Counted from the stretch's first letter, positions 1-11,340 are shown. The stretch is DNA of 64,000 nucleotides from Periplaneta americana (GCF_040183065.1 NC_091117.1:106942001-107006000), one strand, 5' to 3'. A program made the numbers and translations. The notes: generated from the sequence alone by a model not told the origin.

Positions 1-889
1 ACGATAATAGTATCATAACCATTACATCCACGAGCACTGGCACAGAACCCATGAGAGAAGCAAGACGTTGGAGTGCAGTCCATAAAAAGAAGATCACAAT
101 TCCACAGCCTGCCTGTATTGTGAACTATAATCTGTTAATGGACGGGGTAGACAGGATGTACCACAATATATAAACTTACAGAATCCATATTCGAAGCAAG
201 AAATGGTATTGGCCTCCCATTGCTTTCGACATCAACGCCACCATGGGCAATGCTTGGCAACTGTATTGTCTAACATCAAAGGGTAACGAGGTGGTATGGA
301 TCTTCTGTTACGCGATATATTGTACAAACATATCTAACACAATACCCCGAGACTAGATTACATCCTGGTCGCTCACCACTCACTAGAAAATGACGGGTTC
401 ATGATGGCGCCCACCTCAATGGTCGTAATCACATGACTGAAAAAAGTAAACTCAAGTAAGATGTGGAGAGTGTCATAAGAATATCTTCAGAAAGTGTAGG
501 AAATGTAATGTAGGGTGTTACATCCATTGCTTTGAAAAATTCCATACATAATTTGCAAACTATGACTATTATCTCAACTAAGTGTAAATAAGAAGCAAGT
601 TAATGGCTCAAATAGGCCTATGTATGTTTGTAACTTAGAATTGTTTATTATTTGCTTATATAGGTGCTATAATACATGAAAAAGAGCTATACAGAATTTT
701 TCTTACAAAATATATCAAATATTAAAACACCCATCCCATTCATGCCCAGTTGGGGCGGTGGTTTTCTTCAAACTGGCTGAGTGAAATTTGTTTTGAATAA
801 TTTTCTCTTTAGTTATTAAGTCATATGATTACAATATTAAAGTATTTCTCAAAACTGCAAAAAAAAAAATTAACTTGGGCATAAATGGG
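1..889 (+). mobile_element. piggyBac-type DNA transposon, 3' part (left end outside window)
   Basis: The element ends in cccatttatgcccaagtt read inward from a TTAA at 890-893, the duplicated target typical of piggyBac. A second, inverted copy of this terminal motif lies inside at 735-751 (cccattcatgcccagtt), the usual subterminal repeat of the family. Between them and the window edge is a decayed transposase C-terminus. The left end and the first part of the gene are off the window. Bases 552-734 hold only 3' non-coding sequence. Confidence 0.75.
60..551 (+). pseudogene. piggyBac transposase, C-terminal third, broken
   Basis: Translated pieces match the C-terminal region of piggyBac (PGBD-like) transposases: a PQPA segment, then MDGVDRM and RSKKWYWP, the conserved 'GGVDR...RSKKWWWP' region that carries the last catalytic aspartate, followed by NAWQLY. 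The end is a cysteine/histidine-rich tail (KCRKCNVGCYIHCFEKFHT) with a TAA at 549-551, like the zinc-binding domain that contacts the element ends. The reading frame has a TAA at about 168 and frameshifts between 290 and 460, so the gene is dead. Family assignment is by motif recognition. Confidence 0.75.
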
Positions 890-897
890 TTAAAGAC

Positions 898-1170
898 ATG
901 AAACGAAGTAACCCATTTGATTATAGTCACCCAGGGAAAAAAATGGCTGGAACTTTTTCTAAAAAGACATCCTATTGTGACAATAGAAAATCAGAAGTTA
1001 TATTCAAAGTTCTGGATATCATCCAGAGCAATCCTCTGGTTCCAAATAATCATGGATTTGTAAATATTCAGAGAAATACTGCAATAGTAGAAGATACTCA
1101 AGTCAATTTTTTGGTTCCTAATGATGAATCTGTAGATTTTCATAGAAATACTGCAGTGAATTTTGAATAA
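898..1170 (+). other. Short open frame, unassigned
   Basis: A 90-codon ATG frame begins just after the piggyBac target TTAA. It holds two similar segments (VPNNHGFVNIQRNTA and VPNDESVDFHRNTA), which suggests an internal duplication. Similar coding-like pieces in other frames continue to about 1445. I do not recognise it. It may be the C-terminal spacer of the pogo-like transposase remnant further downstream, split by frameshifts, or noise. Confidence 0.25.
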
Positions 1171-1799
1171 TGTTGTGATGAAAATAATGTGGAGGATGGA
1201 TGTGTTGAAACTAATAGGATTACTGAAAATGGAATCCAGAATATTATTCCAAGTGATCTCGACAAATAATTATTATTAATGATATGATTGTTGCACAACC
1301 ATCTGCGATTGGAAGTGTTAAAAGTAATACGGAGATTGGAAATGGGATCCAAAGTATTAGTCCAAGCATAGATGTTGATGAAAGTTGTATTAATAAACTA
1401 AATTCTACAGGACCATCAAATAATGTAACACCAGAAACTGTGTGAAATAGTTATTTATGGTACTTGTGAGGTAAGTGCATCTTTATTGCACGAGTGGAAA
1501 GATTTAAGCACGAGGCGTTAGCGTTAACTTCTTGAGTAATAATTCAATGGAAATGTATACGTGTGTACCCGGGTACTATGAAAATACTAATGAACTGTGA
1601 GATAGAGTTCAAACTGTGAGGTAAAGTCTTTATCTCACTAGTGAAATAAAGTAATGTTGAATAATAGCCTACTTTACACACGCAAAAGTATTTAGTAAAG
1701 GCATATTTTTCGTTATGGTCATGGATAAAAGGAATTTGTATTGGCCAAAAATAGAAGAAAATAATGATAATGAAATAATATAAAAAGAACCCCTCCTGA

Positions 1800-2290
1800 T
1801 GTTCCATTTGCTGTAACTTCTAAAAAGTGGAAACAGTATTATTATAAAGGAAAAGTAAAAGAAGAGAAGTAAAACGTGAAGAAACAACGTAAAGAAGATA
1901 GAGAGTTAAAGAAAAAAAAGAAAGCATCTACAAAGAAGAGGACTGAAACAAACAAAAATAAAAAACTATCTGTGGGCGAAACAGAAATTGAGTCAGGTGT
2001 AATGTGACTTTTATGACACTGATTCAGGAAACATTGACTTTTCGAAAGTAATGTATACACCTAGTTCTCAACCTAATGCTAACACTACATTATAAAAAGT
2101 TATCTATCGCAAAAACTAGTAAATTAGTGTGAAATATAAAGGAACATATTTTTCAGGGGTAGTGATGGAAACGGATAAAACAGAATCAGAAGTGAAAGTT
2201 GTGTAAAGATGTGGACTGGATACTTGGAAGTGGCCAAATGAAATTGACCAAATACAATACACACATCGTAACATTGTCTCAAAAATTACT
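1800..2290 (+). pseudogene. pogo/jerky-like (DDE_1) transposase C-terminal remnant
   Basis: A lysine/glutamate-rich stretch (about 1815-1950: SKKWKQYY then KKQRKEDRELKKKKK) is followed by a cluster resembling the C-terminal tail of pogo-type DDE_1 transposases: a DTDSGN acidic patch, then KGTYFSGVV, then WKWPNEID near 2230, close to the 'G.YFPG.V ... W.WP...D' signature. Stops and frameshifts break it (for example TAA near 2205). The catalytic core is not present. The call rests on a short motif, so confidence is moderate. Confidence 0.45.
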
Positions 2291-2299
2291 ATTCTTACA

Positions 2300-3448
2300 T
2301 AGCATAAAATATATATCTATTCAGAGCTTGAAATAAATTTCCAAATTAAAACTAGGACTAATTGAACAGTTTAATTTTGATATAGGTAGCCTATCAAAAA
2401 GAATTATTTGTAGATCTATACATTTAGTACATTATTTTTACAATGTAGCCTCTTGCGAATATATATAAAACAAATATGTAATGGAAAATCAAACCGGTAA
2501 AAAGGCCCAGCTACAAATTTGTATAAAGTGTTCTTGAATATTAAAGGATTTCTCTAGAAATTTATATTTCTATTCCAGTTTTTAAATGTAATATTACTGG
2601 GACGAAAGCCATAATAGTAACCACATAATATTATAGTAGGCCTACACAATGATATCTCATTGCATAGAGCCCCAGGTTCAATTATTCATCATTTGTCACT
2701 TGGGGTCATTCACTAGTGCTCATCTGGTCAACTACTAGAACATTATGGTCATTCACTAGTGATTTTTAAATCATAAAAGTATAATGTCATAAATTTAAGC
2801 TACATGAGAGAAAAATTAAAATTCACTCATTAAATGAGTAGTGCGAGTCTTCAGGAATCATCGAAGCATATTACTTATGTCGAATGCCTAGTTTTATAAG
2901 TGGTTATATTCATATATTCTTATCAAGGTGCTTAACTGGTCATTCACTAGTGCTACTACCCTAGTACCGCCGTAGTAATAGTAATGGAAGTAGTACTAGT
3001 AATACCAGCAGCAGACAGCAGTAGTTGTATTAGTAGACCTAGTAGGCCTAATAATGGCTCACTTTGTTTAATCGTGTTATTAATTTTTAGTATGTGTTAT
3101 CCTTTTGTATACCCAACAACTATTAGTGAACGTTTGCATTTACTTCAGTAACTTATACAGAGTTCAGGGTATGATTTTCAACTTATTGAAAACTATTTTC
3201 AGGCTACGTTTTGCACTTTCCAAGTTGCTGTATGTTTCTGGAAACCGGATAACATATGCAATCCCTTGGCCGAAATTTGAATCTCGTACTGCGTTGGTTA
3301 GTTCACGAAAGATCCAGGAAAAAATATCACGAAATAACCACTGCCACGAAATTACCAATGTTTACCCTAATATTAAAATGAAATAACCTTATTTATTCTT
3401 GGGTTCAATATTGCAAGCTACAAGGAATTATGTGCAGTATGGAACTGA
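2300..3448. other. Anonymous AT-rich stretch with a 15-bp motif repeated three times
   Basis: No coding signal is recognised. The 15-mer ggtcattcactagtg occurs at about 2704, 2747 and 2938 in the same orientation. A degenerate TAG/TAA-rich simple repeat lies at 2963-3060. Short open frames at 3105-3386 on both strands have no recognisable content. Confidence 0.4.
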
Positions 3449-3767
3449 TTTTTTTTTTTTTTTTTTTTTTTACAAATGCTACCAGGATGTCTTTTCGACA
3501 TTTCTTGTCTTCTCTCCTCGCAGTGGCTTAGTTGTAACCCACTTTTGAGGTTGGGGCGCCTGGAAGGCGGAGTTACATTACCCCGATGATATGATAGGAT
3601 ATAATTATGTGGTGCCAGGAGAGGTCTTAAATCTAAATTTAACCTAAATTCCAGAGCACGGACGAACGCAGGAACGTAGGAATAATCTCCACTTTAATCC
3701 CCATGTGCTCTAACCGGGACCTCATGAACTATAGCCAGAAGCTCTGACCACTAAACCATGGGGCTGG
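3449..3767 (-). repeat. tRNA-derived SINE (family C)
   Basis: Read on the minus strand, the head near 3767 gives a tRNA-like segment with a polymerase III A-box-like tggtttagtggtca and a B-box-like ggtcccggttag. A unique body follows, and the element ends in an A-tract, seen on the plus strand as 23 T at 3449-3471. No clear target duplication is visible. This head and body differ from the two SINE families elsewhere in the window. Confidence 0.65.
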
Positions 3768-3894
3768 TTTATGAAAATGAAATTATATATTTATTAATTA
3801 ATTTATTTATTTATTAATAGATGGGATAAGTTATAATGAAGTGTAGTATGAAAATGAAATCATTTATTTTTGGACTTATACAATTTATGTTATA

Positions 3895-5202
3895 CATGGT
3901 GTTCCAGTCAAACCTCCCTGATTTCAATTAATCATAAAACGGAAAGTATGAAAAACGGGGCAATGAAATTACAGAGAATTCAAGAAAAACTCATAGATTT
4001 TATTTTACTCACACTAGTACATCTCTACATGTGCCCTATTGGTAGCACGAACAATATCTAACCTGTACTCAACTTCTTGGAGTGTTCTCATTAACATTTA
4101 ACCTGTTACTGTGGCAATCACATCACGGATTCGTAATTCTGCTGTATCATTCAATGGCGTCGCAAATACATGGTCCTTCACATAACCCCAGAGGAAGAAA
4201 TGCAACAGTGTTAAATCCGGTGAACGTGGTGGCCACCATATCGGTCCGTCGCGTCCAATCCATCGATTAGGAAATGTTGCATTGAGGGGACCCCGAACAT
4301 ACATATTCCAGTGTGGGGGAGCCCCATCTTGTTGAAAGATGATATTAGGTTGTAGGACAACTACCTGTGGGTACACGAACTATTCCAACATGTCCAAGTA
4401 CACGTGACCTGTGACTAGGTTCACGGAAAAAAACAGACCGATGATCCTGTCCTTCATTAGACCGCACCAAACGTTCAGTTTTGGACTGGCACGGACAAGT
4501 TCTCTGTACACTTGTGGGTTTTCCGATCCTCATATCCGTACATTGTGCCGATTAACACGTGAAACGTTGCCTCGTCTGAAAACAGCACGTTGTCAAGGTA
4601 GTGAAGATTCGTTCGATACGGTCGAGAATTTCCAAAGCAAATTCCTTACGACGCGGCCTGTCAAATGGTTTCAGTTATTGCACATTCTGCACTTTACATG
4701 GAAACAACCGAAGCCTCTTATGCAGAACTCCATGCACAGTTGTCGGAGGCACATTGAATTGTCTTGATACCTGGCAAATGGATTTACTCGGGCTTCCCTG
4801 AAATCCCACTCGAATTTCTTCCACCTTTTCTTCTGTCATGGAACGCCGAGCTCTATCAGATTGTTTTAGGACGCTGCCGGTCATAAGCAACTTATTGAAC
4901 CAGATCCTAATTAATTTTGCATCAGGTGCAACTCTTCTGTACACTCGTCTGTACTTTCGTTGCGTTGAAATCACGGGTTTCGTCTGCGCATACCACACCA
5001 CTGTTTACCCGCGTTGCTGTGGAGTAGACATTTTTGCTTTGCGATTGTTGCACAACGTAGTGACAAAACAATCAATTTCAAACAAGTGAAATATAAATTC
5101 TTTGAGATTCTCTTTCTTTTAGTACCAGTCTCATTTCATAAATCCGCATACCTTGTTAGCAATGATAAATTGAAATCAGGGAGGTTTGAATGGAACACCG
5201 TG
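3895..5202 (-). mobile_element. Tc1/mariner-type transposon (DD41D spacing), inactive
   Basis: About 35-bp TIRs, starting catggtgttccagtcaaacc (left) and cacggtgttccattcaaacc (right, inverted), are bounded by TA on both sides (3893-3894 and 5203-5204). The 1308-bp element encodes a decayed transposase on the minus strand. It sits immediately upstream of a LINE tail at 5205. Confidence 0.85.
4098..5001 (-). pseudogene. Tc1/mariner-family transposase, broken
   Basis: The N-terminal part (5001-4675) has a helix-turn-helix region (RKYRRVYRRVAPDAKLIRIWFN, then VSRQFNVPPTTVHGVLHKRL). The C-terminal part (4376-4098) has the second catalytic aspartate in FQQDGAPPHW and the segment RWIGRDGPIWWPPRSPDLT. 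In relatives this leads into 'PLDFFLWGYVK', where the third aspartate lies; here that residue is histidine (LLHFFLWGYVK). Counting from QQD to that position leaves 41 residues between, a DD41D spacing. The lost aspartate plus frameshifts make it inactive. The middle, around the first aspartate, is scrambled. Confidence 0.8.
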
Positions 5203-5204
5203 TA

Positions 5205-5460
5205 TTATGAAACTGATCAGAAAGAGGAAAAGGAATTGGTTGGGTTACTGGTTGAGAAGAAACTGCCTTCTGAAGAATGAACTGGAAGGAATGGTGAGCG
5301 GAAGAAGAGTTCGGGGCAGAAGAAGATATCAGATGACAGACGACATTAAGATATATGGATCATATGAGGAGACAAAGAGGAAGGCAGAAAATAGGAAAGA
5401 TTGGAGACTGCCGGATTTGCAGTGAAAGATCCGCCCTTGGGCAGAACACTATGAATGAAG
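5205..5460 (+). repeat. Non-LTR retrotransposon (LINE) 3' tail fragment
   Basis: The frame from 5205 (KLIRKRKRNWLGYWLRRN ... VRGRRRYQMTDDIKIYGSY ... LPDLQ stop) is the C-terminal end of a LINE reverse-transcriptase protein. The same segment recurs at 62830-63190. The 3' UTR ends with gggcagaacactatgaatgaa. Everything upstream in the protein is missing; the mariner at 3895-5202 abuts it. Confidence 0.65.
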
Positions 5461-5888
5461 GTGTTCATGTTATAATTCTTTCATTATCAGTATAGTCACA
5501 CATCTATTGTTACCGAGCAACTGTCATTTATTTGAATATTATGAGAATAATGTAATTATAGCTACTTTCTGTCGGTAATTGGTATAATAAAAACTACTAC
5601 ATATTTTTAATATAAAATGTGACTTGCCTATAAGAACGTATATTTATGTGGATATTTAATAATAATTTCGTAATAAAAATTACCTATCCTTACATCTAAA
5701 TAAAACTTCACAAGATTTGTTCTAAATTCCATATGCAGCTGAAAGCATGAAGGATTGGAGGGGAGGTTAGTAGAGGCCCGCGAGCTTGAAGGGGCAGATT
5801 CGAGCGAGCTGGATAGATCCGCTTCTTCAAAGCAGACTTCGGTTCTCATCACGCTCGACAAACTTGAACCAAACATAGCGCTTAAAAT
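5461..5888. other. Anonymous sequence
   Basis: AT-rich to about 5735, then a GC-richer patch (5740-5880) with an open frame starting at 5755 that runs through the end of the hAT-like element. I see no recognisable domain, and the frame crosses a transposon boundary, so it is probably not a gene. Confidence 0.3.
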
Positions 5889-6215
5889 TAGAGCTGGGGA
5901 CGGAGCGAGTAGATCCGTTGAGTTACTCGGTTCTATCGGTTTATGTGCTTGGCAGCGGAGCACCGAAGTTACTCGGTTAACCGTAGTCATTACCGGTCAG
6001 TTCAAACGTTCAAACAGAGTTCACGTGTTTTACTTAATTCTAGCAGACAATAACGTAGATACTGTTGTATTTAAATATTATCTACTGCAGGACAAATTAT
6101 TTCCTTATCCCCAAGGCAGGCTCAAAGGCCTCTAGTATTGAAGAGGAGTTCATTCTATTACATGACCTGTCAAGTGGGCCTAATGAACACTAACAGTCTG
6201 AACATATTACTGTAC

Positions 6216-6287
<72 letters not shown>
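6216..6287. repeat. (AAT)n microsatellite
   Basis: About 24 uninterrupted AAT units followed by two imperfect ones. It abuts the 5' truncation point of the LINE fragment that starts at about 6300. The apparent poly-isoleucine frame is this repeat and not a gene. Confidence 0.95.
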
Positions 6288-6299
6288 CTAATATTAAAA

Positions 6300-7440
6300 T
6301 CCAGGATAACAGAGAAAGTATGGAATTGAACGGGTTACATCAGCTCCTTGTTTATTTTATTTTATTGGATTATTTTACGACGCTGTATCAACATCTAGGT
6401 TATTTAGCGTCTGAATGATATGAAGGTGATAATGCCGGTGAAATGAGTCCGGGGTCCAGCACCGAAAGTTACCCAGCATTTGCTCGTAAAGGTTTGAGGG
6501 AAAACCCAGGAAAAAACCTCAACCAAGTAACTTGGCCCAACCGGGATTCGAACCCGGGCCACCTGGTTTCGCAGCCAGACGCGCTGACCGTTACTCCACA
6601 GGTGTGGACTCCTTGTTTATCCGGATGACGTGACTGTATTAGGAGAAAATCCACAACAAATTAGGGAAAACACGGGAATTTTACTTGAAGCAAGTAAAGA
6701 AATAGGTGTGAAAGTAAATCCCGAAAAGACAAAGTATATGATTATGTCTCGTGACCAGAATATTGTACGAAATGGAAATATAAAAGTTGGAAATTTATCC
6801 TTTGAAGAGCTGGAAAAATTCAAATATCTTGGAGCAACAGTATCAAATATAAATGACACTCGGGATGAAATTAAACGCAGAATAAATATGGGAAATGCCT
6901 GTTATTATTCGGTTGAGAAGTTTTTATCATCCAGTCTGCTCTCAGAAAAGCTGAAAGTTAGAATTTATAAAACAATTAAACCTATATTACCGGTTCTTCT
7001 ATATGGTTGTAAAACTTGAACTCTCACTTTGAGAGAGGAACAGAGGTTAAGGGTGTTTGAGAATAAGATGCTTAGGAAAATATTTGGGGCTAAGAGGGAT
7101 GAAGTTACAGGAGAATGGAGAAAGTTACATAACGCAGAACTTCATGCATTTTATTCTTCACCTGACATAATTAGGAACATTAATAAATCCAGACGTTTGA
7201 GATAGGCAGGGCATGTAGCACGTATGGGCGAATCCAGAAATGCATATAGATTGTTAGTTGAGAGGCCGGAGGAAATAAGACCTTTGGGGAGTCCGAGACG
7301 TAAATGGGACGATAATATTGAAATGTATTTGAGGGAGGTGGGATATGATTATAGAAACTGGATTAACCTTGCTCAGGATAGGGACCGATGGCGGGTTATG
7401 TGAGGGCGGCAATGAACCTTCGGGTTCCTTAAAAGCCATA
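6300..7440 (+). pseudogene. LINE (family 1) 5'-truncated copy A, split by a SINE
   Basis: The last part of a reverse-transcriptase protein starts at the VQDNRE segment (6300). It is interrupted by a SINE at 6356-6608 and resumes at 6609 with the catalytic box, here YPDDV in place of the usual YADDV. Then come EKTKYMIMSR, EEIKRRINMGNACYYSVEK, LREEQRLRVFENK, RKIFGAKRDEV and WINLAQDRDRW, ending before an (ATT)n tail at 7445. A TGA at about 7018 replaces the tryptophan of 'CETW', and other stops follow. Copies B (28298) and C (34560) share this sequence. Clade not assigned (APE-type LINE). Confidence 0.8.
6356..6608 (-). repeat. tRNA-derived SINE (family B), minus strand, with perfect TSD
   Basis: The tRNA-like head on the minus strand ends near 6608 (box B-like gggttcgaatcccgg), followed by the body (gaggttttttcctgggttttccctc) and the tail gacgctaaataacc. 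The perfect 12-bp duplication CTCCTTGTTTAT (6344-6355 and 6609-6620) shows insertion into the older LINE copy A. Same family as 41741 and 53841. Confidence 0.9.
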
Positions 7441-7444
7441 AGTA

Positions 7445-7499
<55 letters not shown>

Positions 7500-7521
7500 C
7501 ATCATCATCATCATCATCATA
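7445..7521. repeat. (ATT)n(ATC)n compound microsatellite at a LINE 3' end
   Basis: About 18 ATT units followed by seven ATC units, directly after the LINE 3' end. This matches the simple-repeat tails of APE-type LINEs lacking poly(A). Poly-isoleucine frames on both strands are artefacts of it. Confidence 0.9.
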
Positions 7522-8282
7522 TTAGAGTCTTTGATTAATATTAAAATATGTTTAAAAAAAGAAGTGCATTATATTTTTCTTCTATGTGTGTTTATTGGAT
7601 TTGTGTTACCTCATCAGTCATCATTTTATTTGTATTTATTTCTACGAATTATGTTACCTAATTACTTTAACTTATCAATAATATTACTCTTCACCAAAGA
7701 GAACATGGTTGCATTGAATGCTAGTAATGTTATAAAATAAATAAGCATTATGTTCTTCAGTTTAAGATTCCACGTTTTATTGATTGTTTTATCCACTTTC
7801 CGTAATAGTAAATAATTCTGTGTGTTATTTTTAAGTGTTTTAGGCAGCGCTTCATGGAGCCCGTTTCTTTCTATCTTCTTTTTTACTTAGCTGCAGCGTT
7901 TAACGTTTACCTCACATGTTCATTTATTATTTATTAGTATTGTAAATTATTTTATCAATTGTATTTGTCTGTCATATATAACAACACTGAAAGTTAAATA
8001 GGTCTTTCATACAAAATAACTCCGCAGATAGTTGTAATCACGCATATGAAATTTGCAACCGCCATTTTGCAACGAAGAGAAGCACTTTTTTCTCGTCAAT
8101 TGACAAAGCGAAAGCGCTTTACTACAACGCATTTAAAACACTCTTGGTTTCACTTTCAAAGTACGTTCTAAAATCGACTCAATCTAAATTTTTAATCTGC
8201 CGCCACAAATTTGTACTCGGTTCAACCGAGTAATGACGTCACAGTAACTGCTCCGATCCGAACCGCTCCGTCCCCAGCCCTA

Positions 8283-8954
8283 CTTGAAATGCACACTAGT
8301 ACACATTCTCTACTCAAAAGTCAAGAAATAATTCATATTACAGATATCTCTAATATAATTTTCTTATAATATGTATTTTTTTTTATTTCTAAACAGATTA
8401 CTTTTAACTTCTGATAAAGTTAATAAAGTTTCACGTAATCTAATTAGACATCTCAGAAATAAGTTTCCCGCAACCATGGTGGATACTGCATGTAGGATAG
8501 AGAGAACATGAATTGTGTCTTTCGTCTGCTTCAGTCTCTCGGTGGTGCACTAAAGCACCCGCTTTGGCTTCGGTTTAAAAGGTGCACGTGCACAAACTCT
8601 TTCTTCCGTCACACACAGAACACAAATGCACCCCGCTCGTTGATGGATACATGTGTCTATCCTGGTTTGTACAGTGCAGCAATACGAGTATTTCCTTCCC
8701 GTAAGTGGTGTTTCTTGTGCTGCAGTTTTTAACAATCTCTATCAAGGATGGAAAGAGATCAATCAGGTGATGATTGGATGAAAAATGTGACTTTTGATTC
8801 CGTTAGTTTTCATAAAGGCAATTCTTTGTTGTCTTTAACATTGAGCAGAATCTGAACTTAAGTCTGAAATAAATAAACAGTCCTCAATTAAATATGTCCA
8901 AAAAAGACGGAAATGTGACTAGAAAATGTCAAAGTACTTGATACCCTAAATATA
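8283..8954. other. Anonymous stretch with a promoter-like patch
   Basis: No protein family is recognised. A GC-richer patch (8500-8740) has a TATA-like TTTAAAAG at 8574-8581, a gtgcacgtgcac palindrome just downstream, and a strong splice-donor consensus (cccGTAAGT) at 8701. This arrangement could be a first-exon promoter of a gene or an old transposon. No coding sequence can be tied to it. Confidence 0.3.
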
Positions 8955-9509
8955 CGAGGTGCATTCAAGTTATAACACCTCCGATTTTTTTTCTCACAAA
9001 CTAATCACACGAAAAATTCGGAACTTGTGTCACTTCTCGACGTAACCTCCCTGCAGCCTACACATTTTTCACAACGTCGACGCCATGATTCCATTGGCCG
9101 CTGCGAATGCTTCTTTAGGAGTCTGTTTTGACCACTGGAAAATCACTGATGCAATATCGGCACGACTAGTGAATGTGCGACCACGGAGTGTGTCTTTCAT
9201 CGTTGGAAACAAGCAAAAGTCGCTAGCATCCAGGTCAGGTGAGTATGGAGCATGAGAAATCACTTCAAAATTGTTGTCACGAAGAAACTGCTGCGTCGCG
9301 TTCGCCTGATGCGCTGGGGCATTGTCTTGGTGAAAGAGCACATATGTAGCCTTTTCCGGCCATTTTGCACTCAATGCTGGAAGGAGCTTTTTCTTCAAAA
9401 TGTCTTGGCAGGATGCACCTGTCACTGTAGTGCCCTTCGGAACGCAATGAGTAAGGATTACTCCATCGCTGTCCCAGAACATGGCCATTTTTTCAGCACT
9501 GGCGCTTAC

Positions 9510-9558
<49 letters not shown>

Positions 9559-10289
9559 TGACGGTGAGTCTGTGTGTTTCCATTAAGCTGACTGGCGCGT
9601 TTCAGGACTGAAAAACAGCATCCACTGGCGCGTTTCAGGATTGAAAAACGGCATTCATGTCTCATCCATTGTCACAATGGATGAAAAGAAAGTCCCATTC
9701 ATGCTGTCATCACGCTTCAACGTTCCTGGCAACTTGCCACGCGCGCAGCCTTGTGATCGTCCGTCAGCATTCGTGGCACCCACCTGGAGGACACTTTTCG
9801 TATTTTCAGGTCTTCATGCAGGATTGTGTGCACAGATCCCAAGGCAATGAGTTCCACATTCATTCGACGATCCTCCAAAACAACTTTCTCCACTAGCTCG
9901 ATCATGTCGTCAGACCGGCTGGTGGGAGGCCGAGATTGTCTTGGTTTGTTGTCACACGACGTTCTGCCTTCTTTGAACTATCGCACCCACGAACGCACAT
10001 TACACACATCCATGTCTCACTCAACTGGTGATGAATTTCAATCGGTGTTACACGCAAATTGAGAAAACGAATGATTACACGCTGCTCTGGTAATGAAAAG
10101 TCACATTTTAAGTATCAAAAACAGTCCTCACTCTCGCCACAGCCACTAGAGTTCTGTGTGCCGTACACTGCTGCCATATCTGTCACGCATTCATAACAAG
10201 TGCACGCGTATTTCAAAACAAACCGCTTGTTTCTATCTGCTCCCAGTCCTGAGAAAAAAATCGGAGCTGTTATAACTTGAATGCGCTGA
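8955..10289 (-). mobile_element. mariner element (DD34D), inactive, with a poly(T) insertion
   Basis: TIRs start cgaggtgcattcaagttata (left) and, inverted, tcagcgcattcaagttataa (right), with TA at 8953-8954 and 10290-10291. The minus-strand transposase is broken, and the element is interrupted at about 9511-9610 by a 45-T run plus a short duplicated segment. Confidence 0.85.
9069..10080 (-). pseudogene. mariner transposase, broken
   Basis: On the minus strand, the N-terminal half ends in a WVPRMLTDDHK segment (mariner 'WVPHEL' linker) near 9760. The catalytic half has FHQDNAPAHQANA and YSPDLDASDFCLF, with 34 residues between the two aspartates (DD34D). The normal sequence before MAMFWDSDGV is displaced by an insertion that translates as poly-lysine (the 45-T run) plus a tandem pair of a segment beginning actggcgcgtttcagga. 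Stops and frameshifts lie between the halves. A cut-and-paste transposase remnant. Confidence 0.8.
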
Positions 10290-11340
10290 TAGATGACTAT
10301 GTGATTCTAAGCAGGTGAAGAAGAATCTTGGAGTCGTACTGGTATTTCTGCAGTAAAAAAACTCTGAAGTAAAAGCTATAAAGTATGTAGAGAGAAAAAC
10401 ATATTACGAATGCAAAAATGTTCCATATATTAGGAAGAAACAATAGAACACTGACGGAAACACGCTTAGAAACTGTTAGGCATAATAAAAATGTGACACG
10501 GAATAGACGAATATTTGGCCACACTGTTGATCCAGTATGACACCTTGGACGGCAAGAATAAATTAGCCTTTACAGGAAACCAAGAAGCCCAAGAATCTAT
10601 AGGTAAACACAGTTATTTGGAAACCACAGACTCAATGGCAATAAAGAAGCTTTCCATGAAAGACTAACTTGAAAGCAATTCTGTTTTTAAAGGCATATCT
10701 CCAAATATTCAGAACAATTTGATCCAATCTATCACTAATGCTTTAAGGGAAAAGATATAACTGTTTCGGGAATGATTTAGACATTTTGCGTCTATCCATA
10801 CTTTCTTGGTACGCTTTGCCACTGCCCATCATACAGTGGGGAGCACCAGTTTAATGAACATTTTAGGAGAATTAGCGTTTAGGTGGAAGGAGACAGGGAA
10901 AAAAAACAGAAGTGTACTGATTGAGAGACACCGAATATCATTTCTGTCAGTCATGAAATTCAGAGAGGAAGGCCGACCCATCATTTGTGGGGAACATAAC
11001 TAAATATAGCGTAGAGGATGGAGATTACGGTAACAAATTATAATGAAATAGTACTATTTACAGCGCACTTTGTAACATTTGTTACATTTTGTGTTCGTGA
11101 CTTAATGGCATTATACTGTAAGTCTGTTTTCACGAGTTCTGAGTGTACTCTGGTGTCATGAATAAAGCGCGGACCTCGTTGCCTTTTCATTGCCTGCTGC
11201 CGCGATACAAGTTGCCTGCACAAGGGCTATACCGAGAGTCTGACGTCACGTCCACATCACTCGCGATGGGTACGGCGTCTTGACGCATTCTCAATACGTA
11301 CAGCAGTCGGTCGGGCACGTGTAGACCGTGCAGAGTTGTA
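10290..11340. other. Anonymous stretch
   Basis: No confident gene. A frame at 10806-11002 ends in RISFLSVMKFREEGRPII, reminiscent of the 'R..FL..IK.FREEGRPIIYLDET' segment of some DDE transposases, but it is lost before the expected aspartate. The stretch 11180-11340 is GC-richer and precedes the hAT frame, so it may be its 5' flank. Confidence 0.3.

Larger units (their letters stand above)
5889..8282. mobile_element. Non-autonomous hAT-like element with nested insertions
   Basis: TIRs TAGAGCTGGGGACGGAGCG (5889-5907) and, inverted, TAGGGCTGGGGACGGAGCG (8264-8282) are flanked by near-identical 8-bp sequences cttaaaat (5881-5888) and cttgaaat (8283-8290), the hAT signature. Subterminal copies of actcggtt occur near 5931, 5976 and 8216. 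No transposase is present. The interior holds a truncated LINE, a SINE and two microsatellites. The stretch 7522-8263 has no recognised content beyond the subterminal repeats. Confidence 0.75.

Noticed and set aside
5755-6135. 126-codon open frame with higher GC
   Set aside because: It crosses the left border of the hAT-like element at 5889 and has no recognisable domain.
6138-6329. Poly-isoleucine open frame (also at 7254-7740 on both strands)
   Set aside because: It is the translation of (AAT)n/(ATT)n microsatellites at LINE ends.
9069-9665. A 198-residue frame with a poly-lysine run, as if a real fusion protein
   Set aside because: The lysines come from the T45 insertion in a mariner pseudogene; the rest is broken transposase.
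10806-11003. Transposase fragment ending FREEGRPII
   Set aside because: The match is to one short segment and the expected following aspartate box is missing; kept only as a remark.
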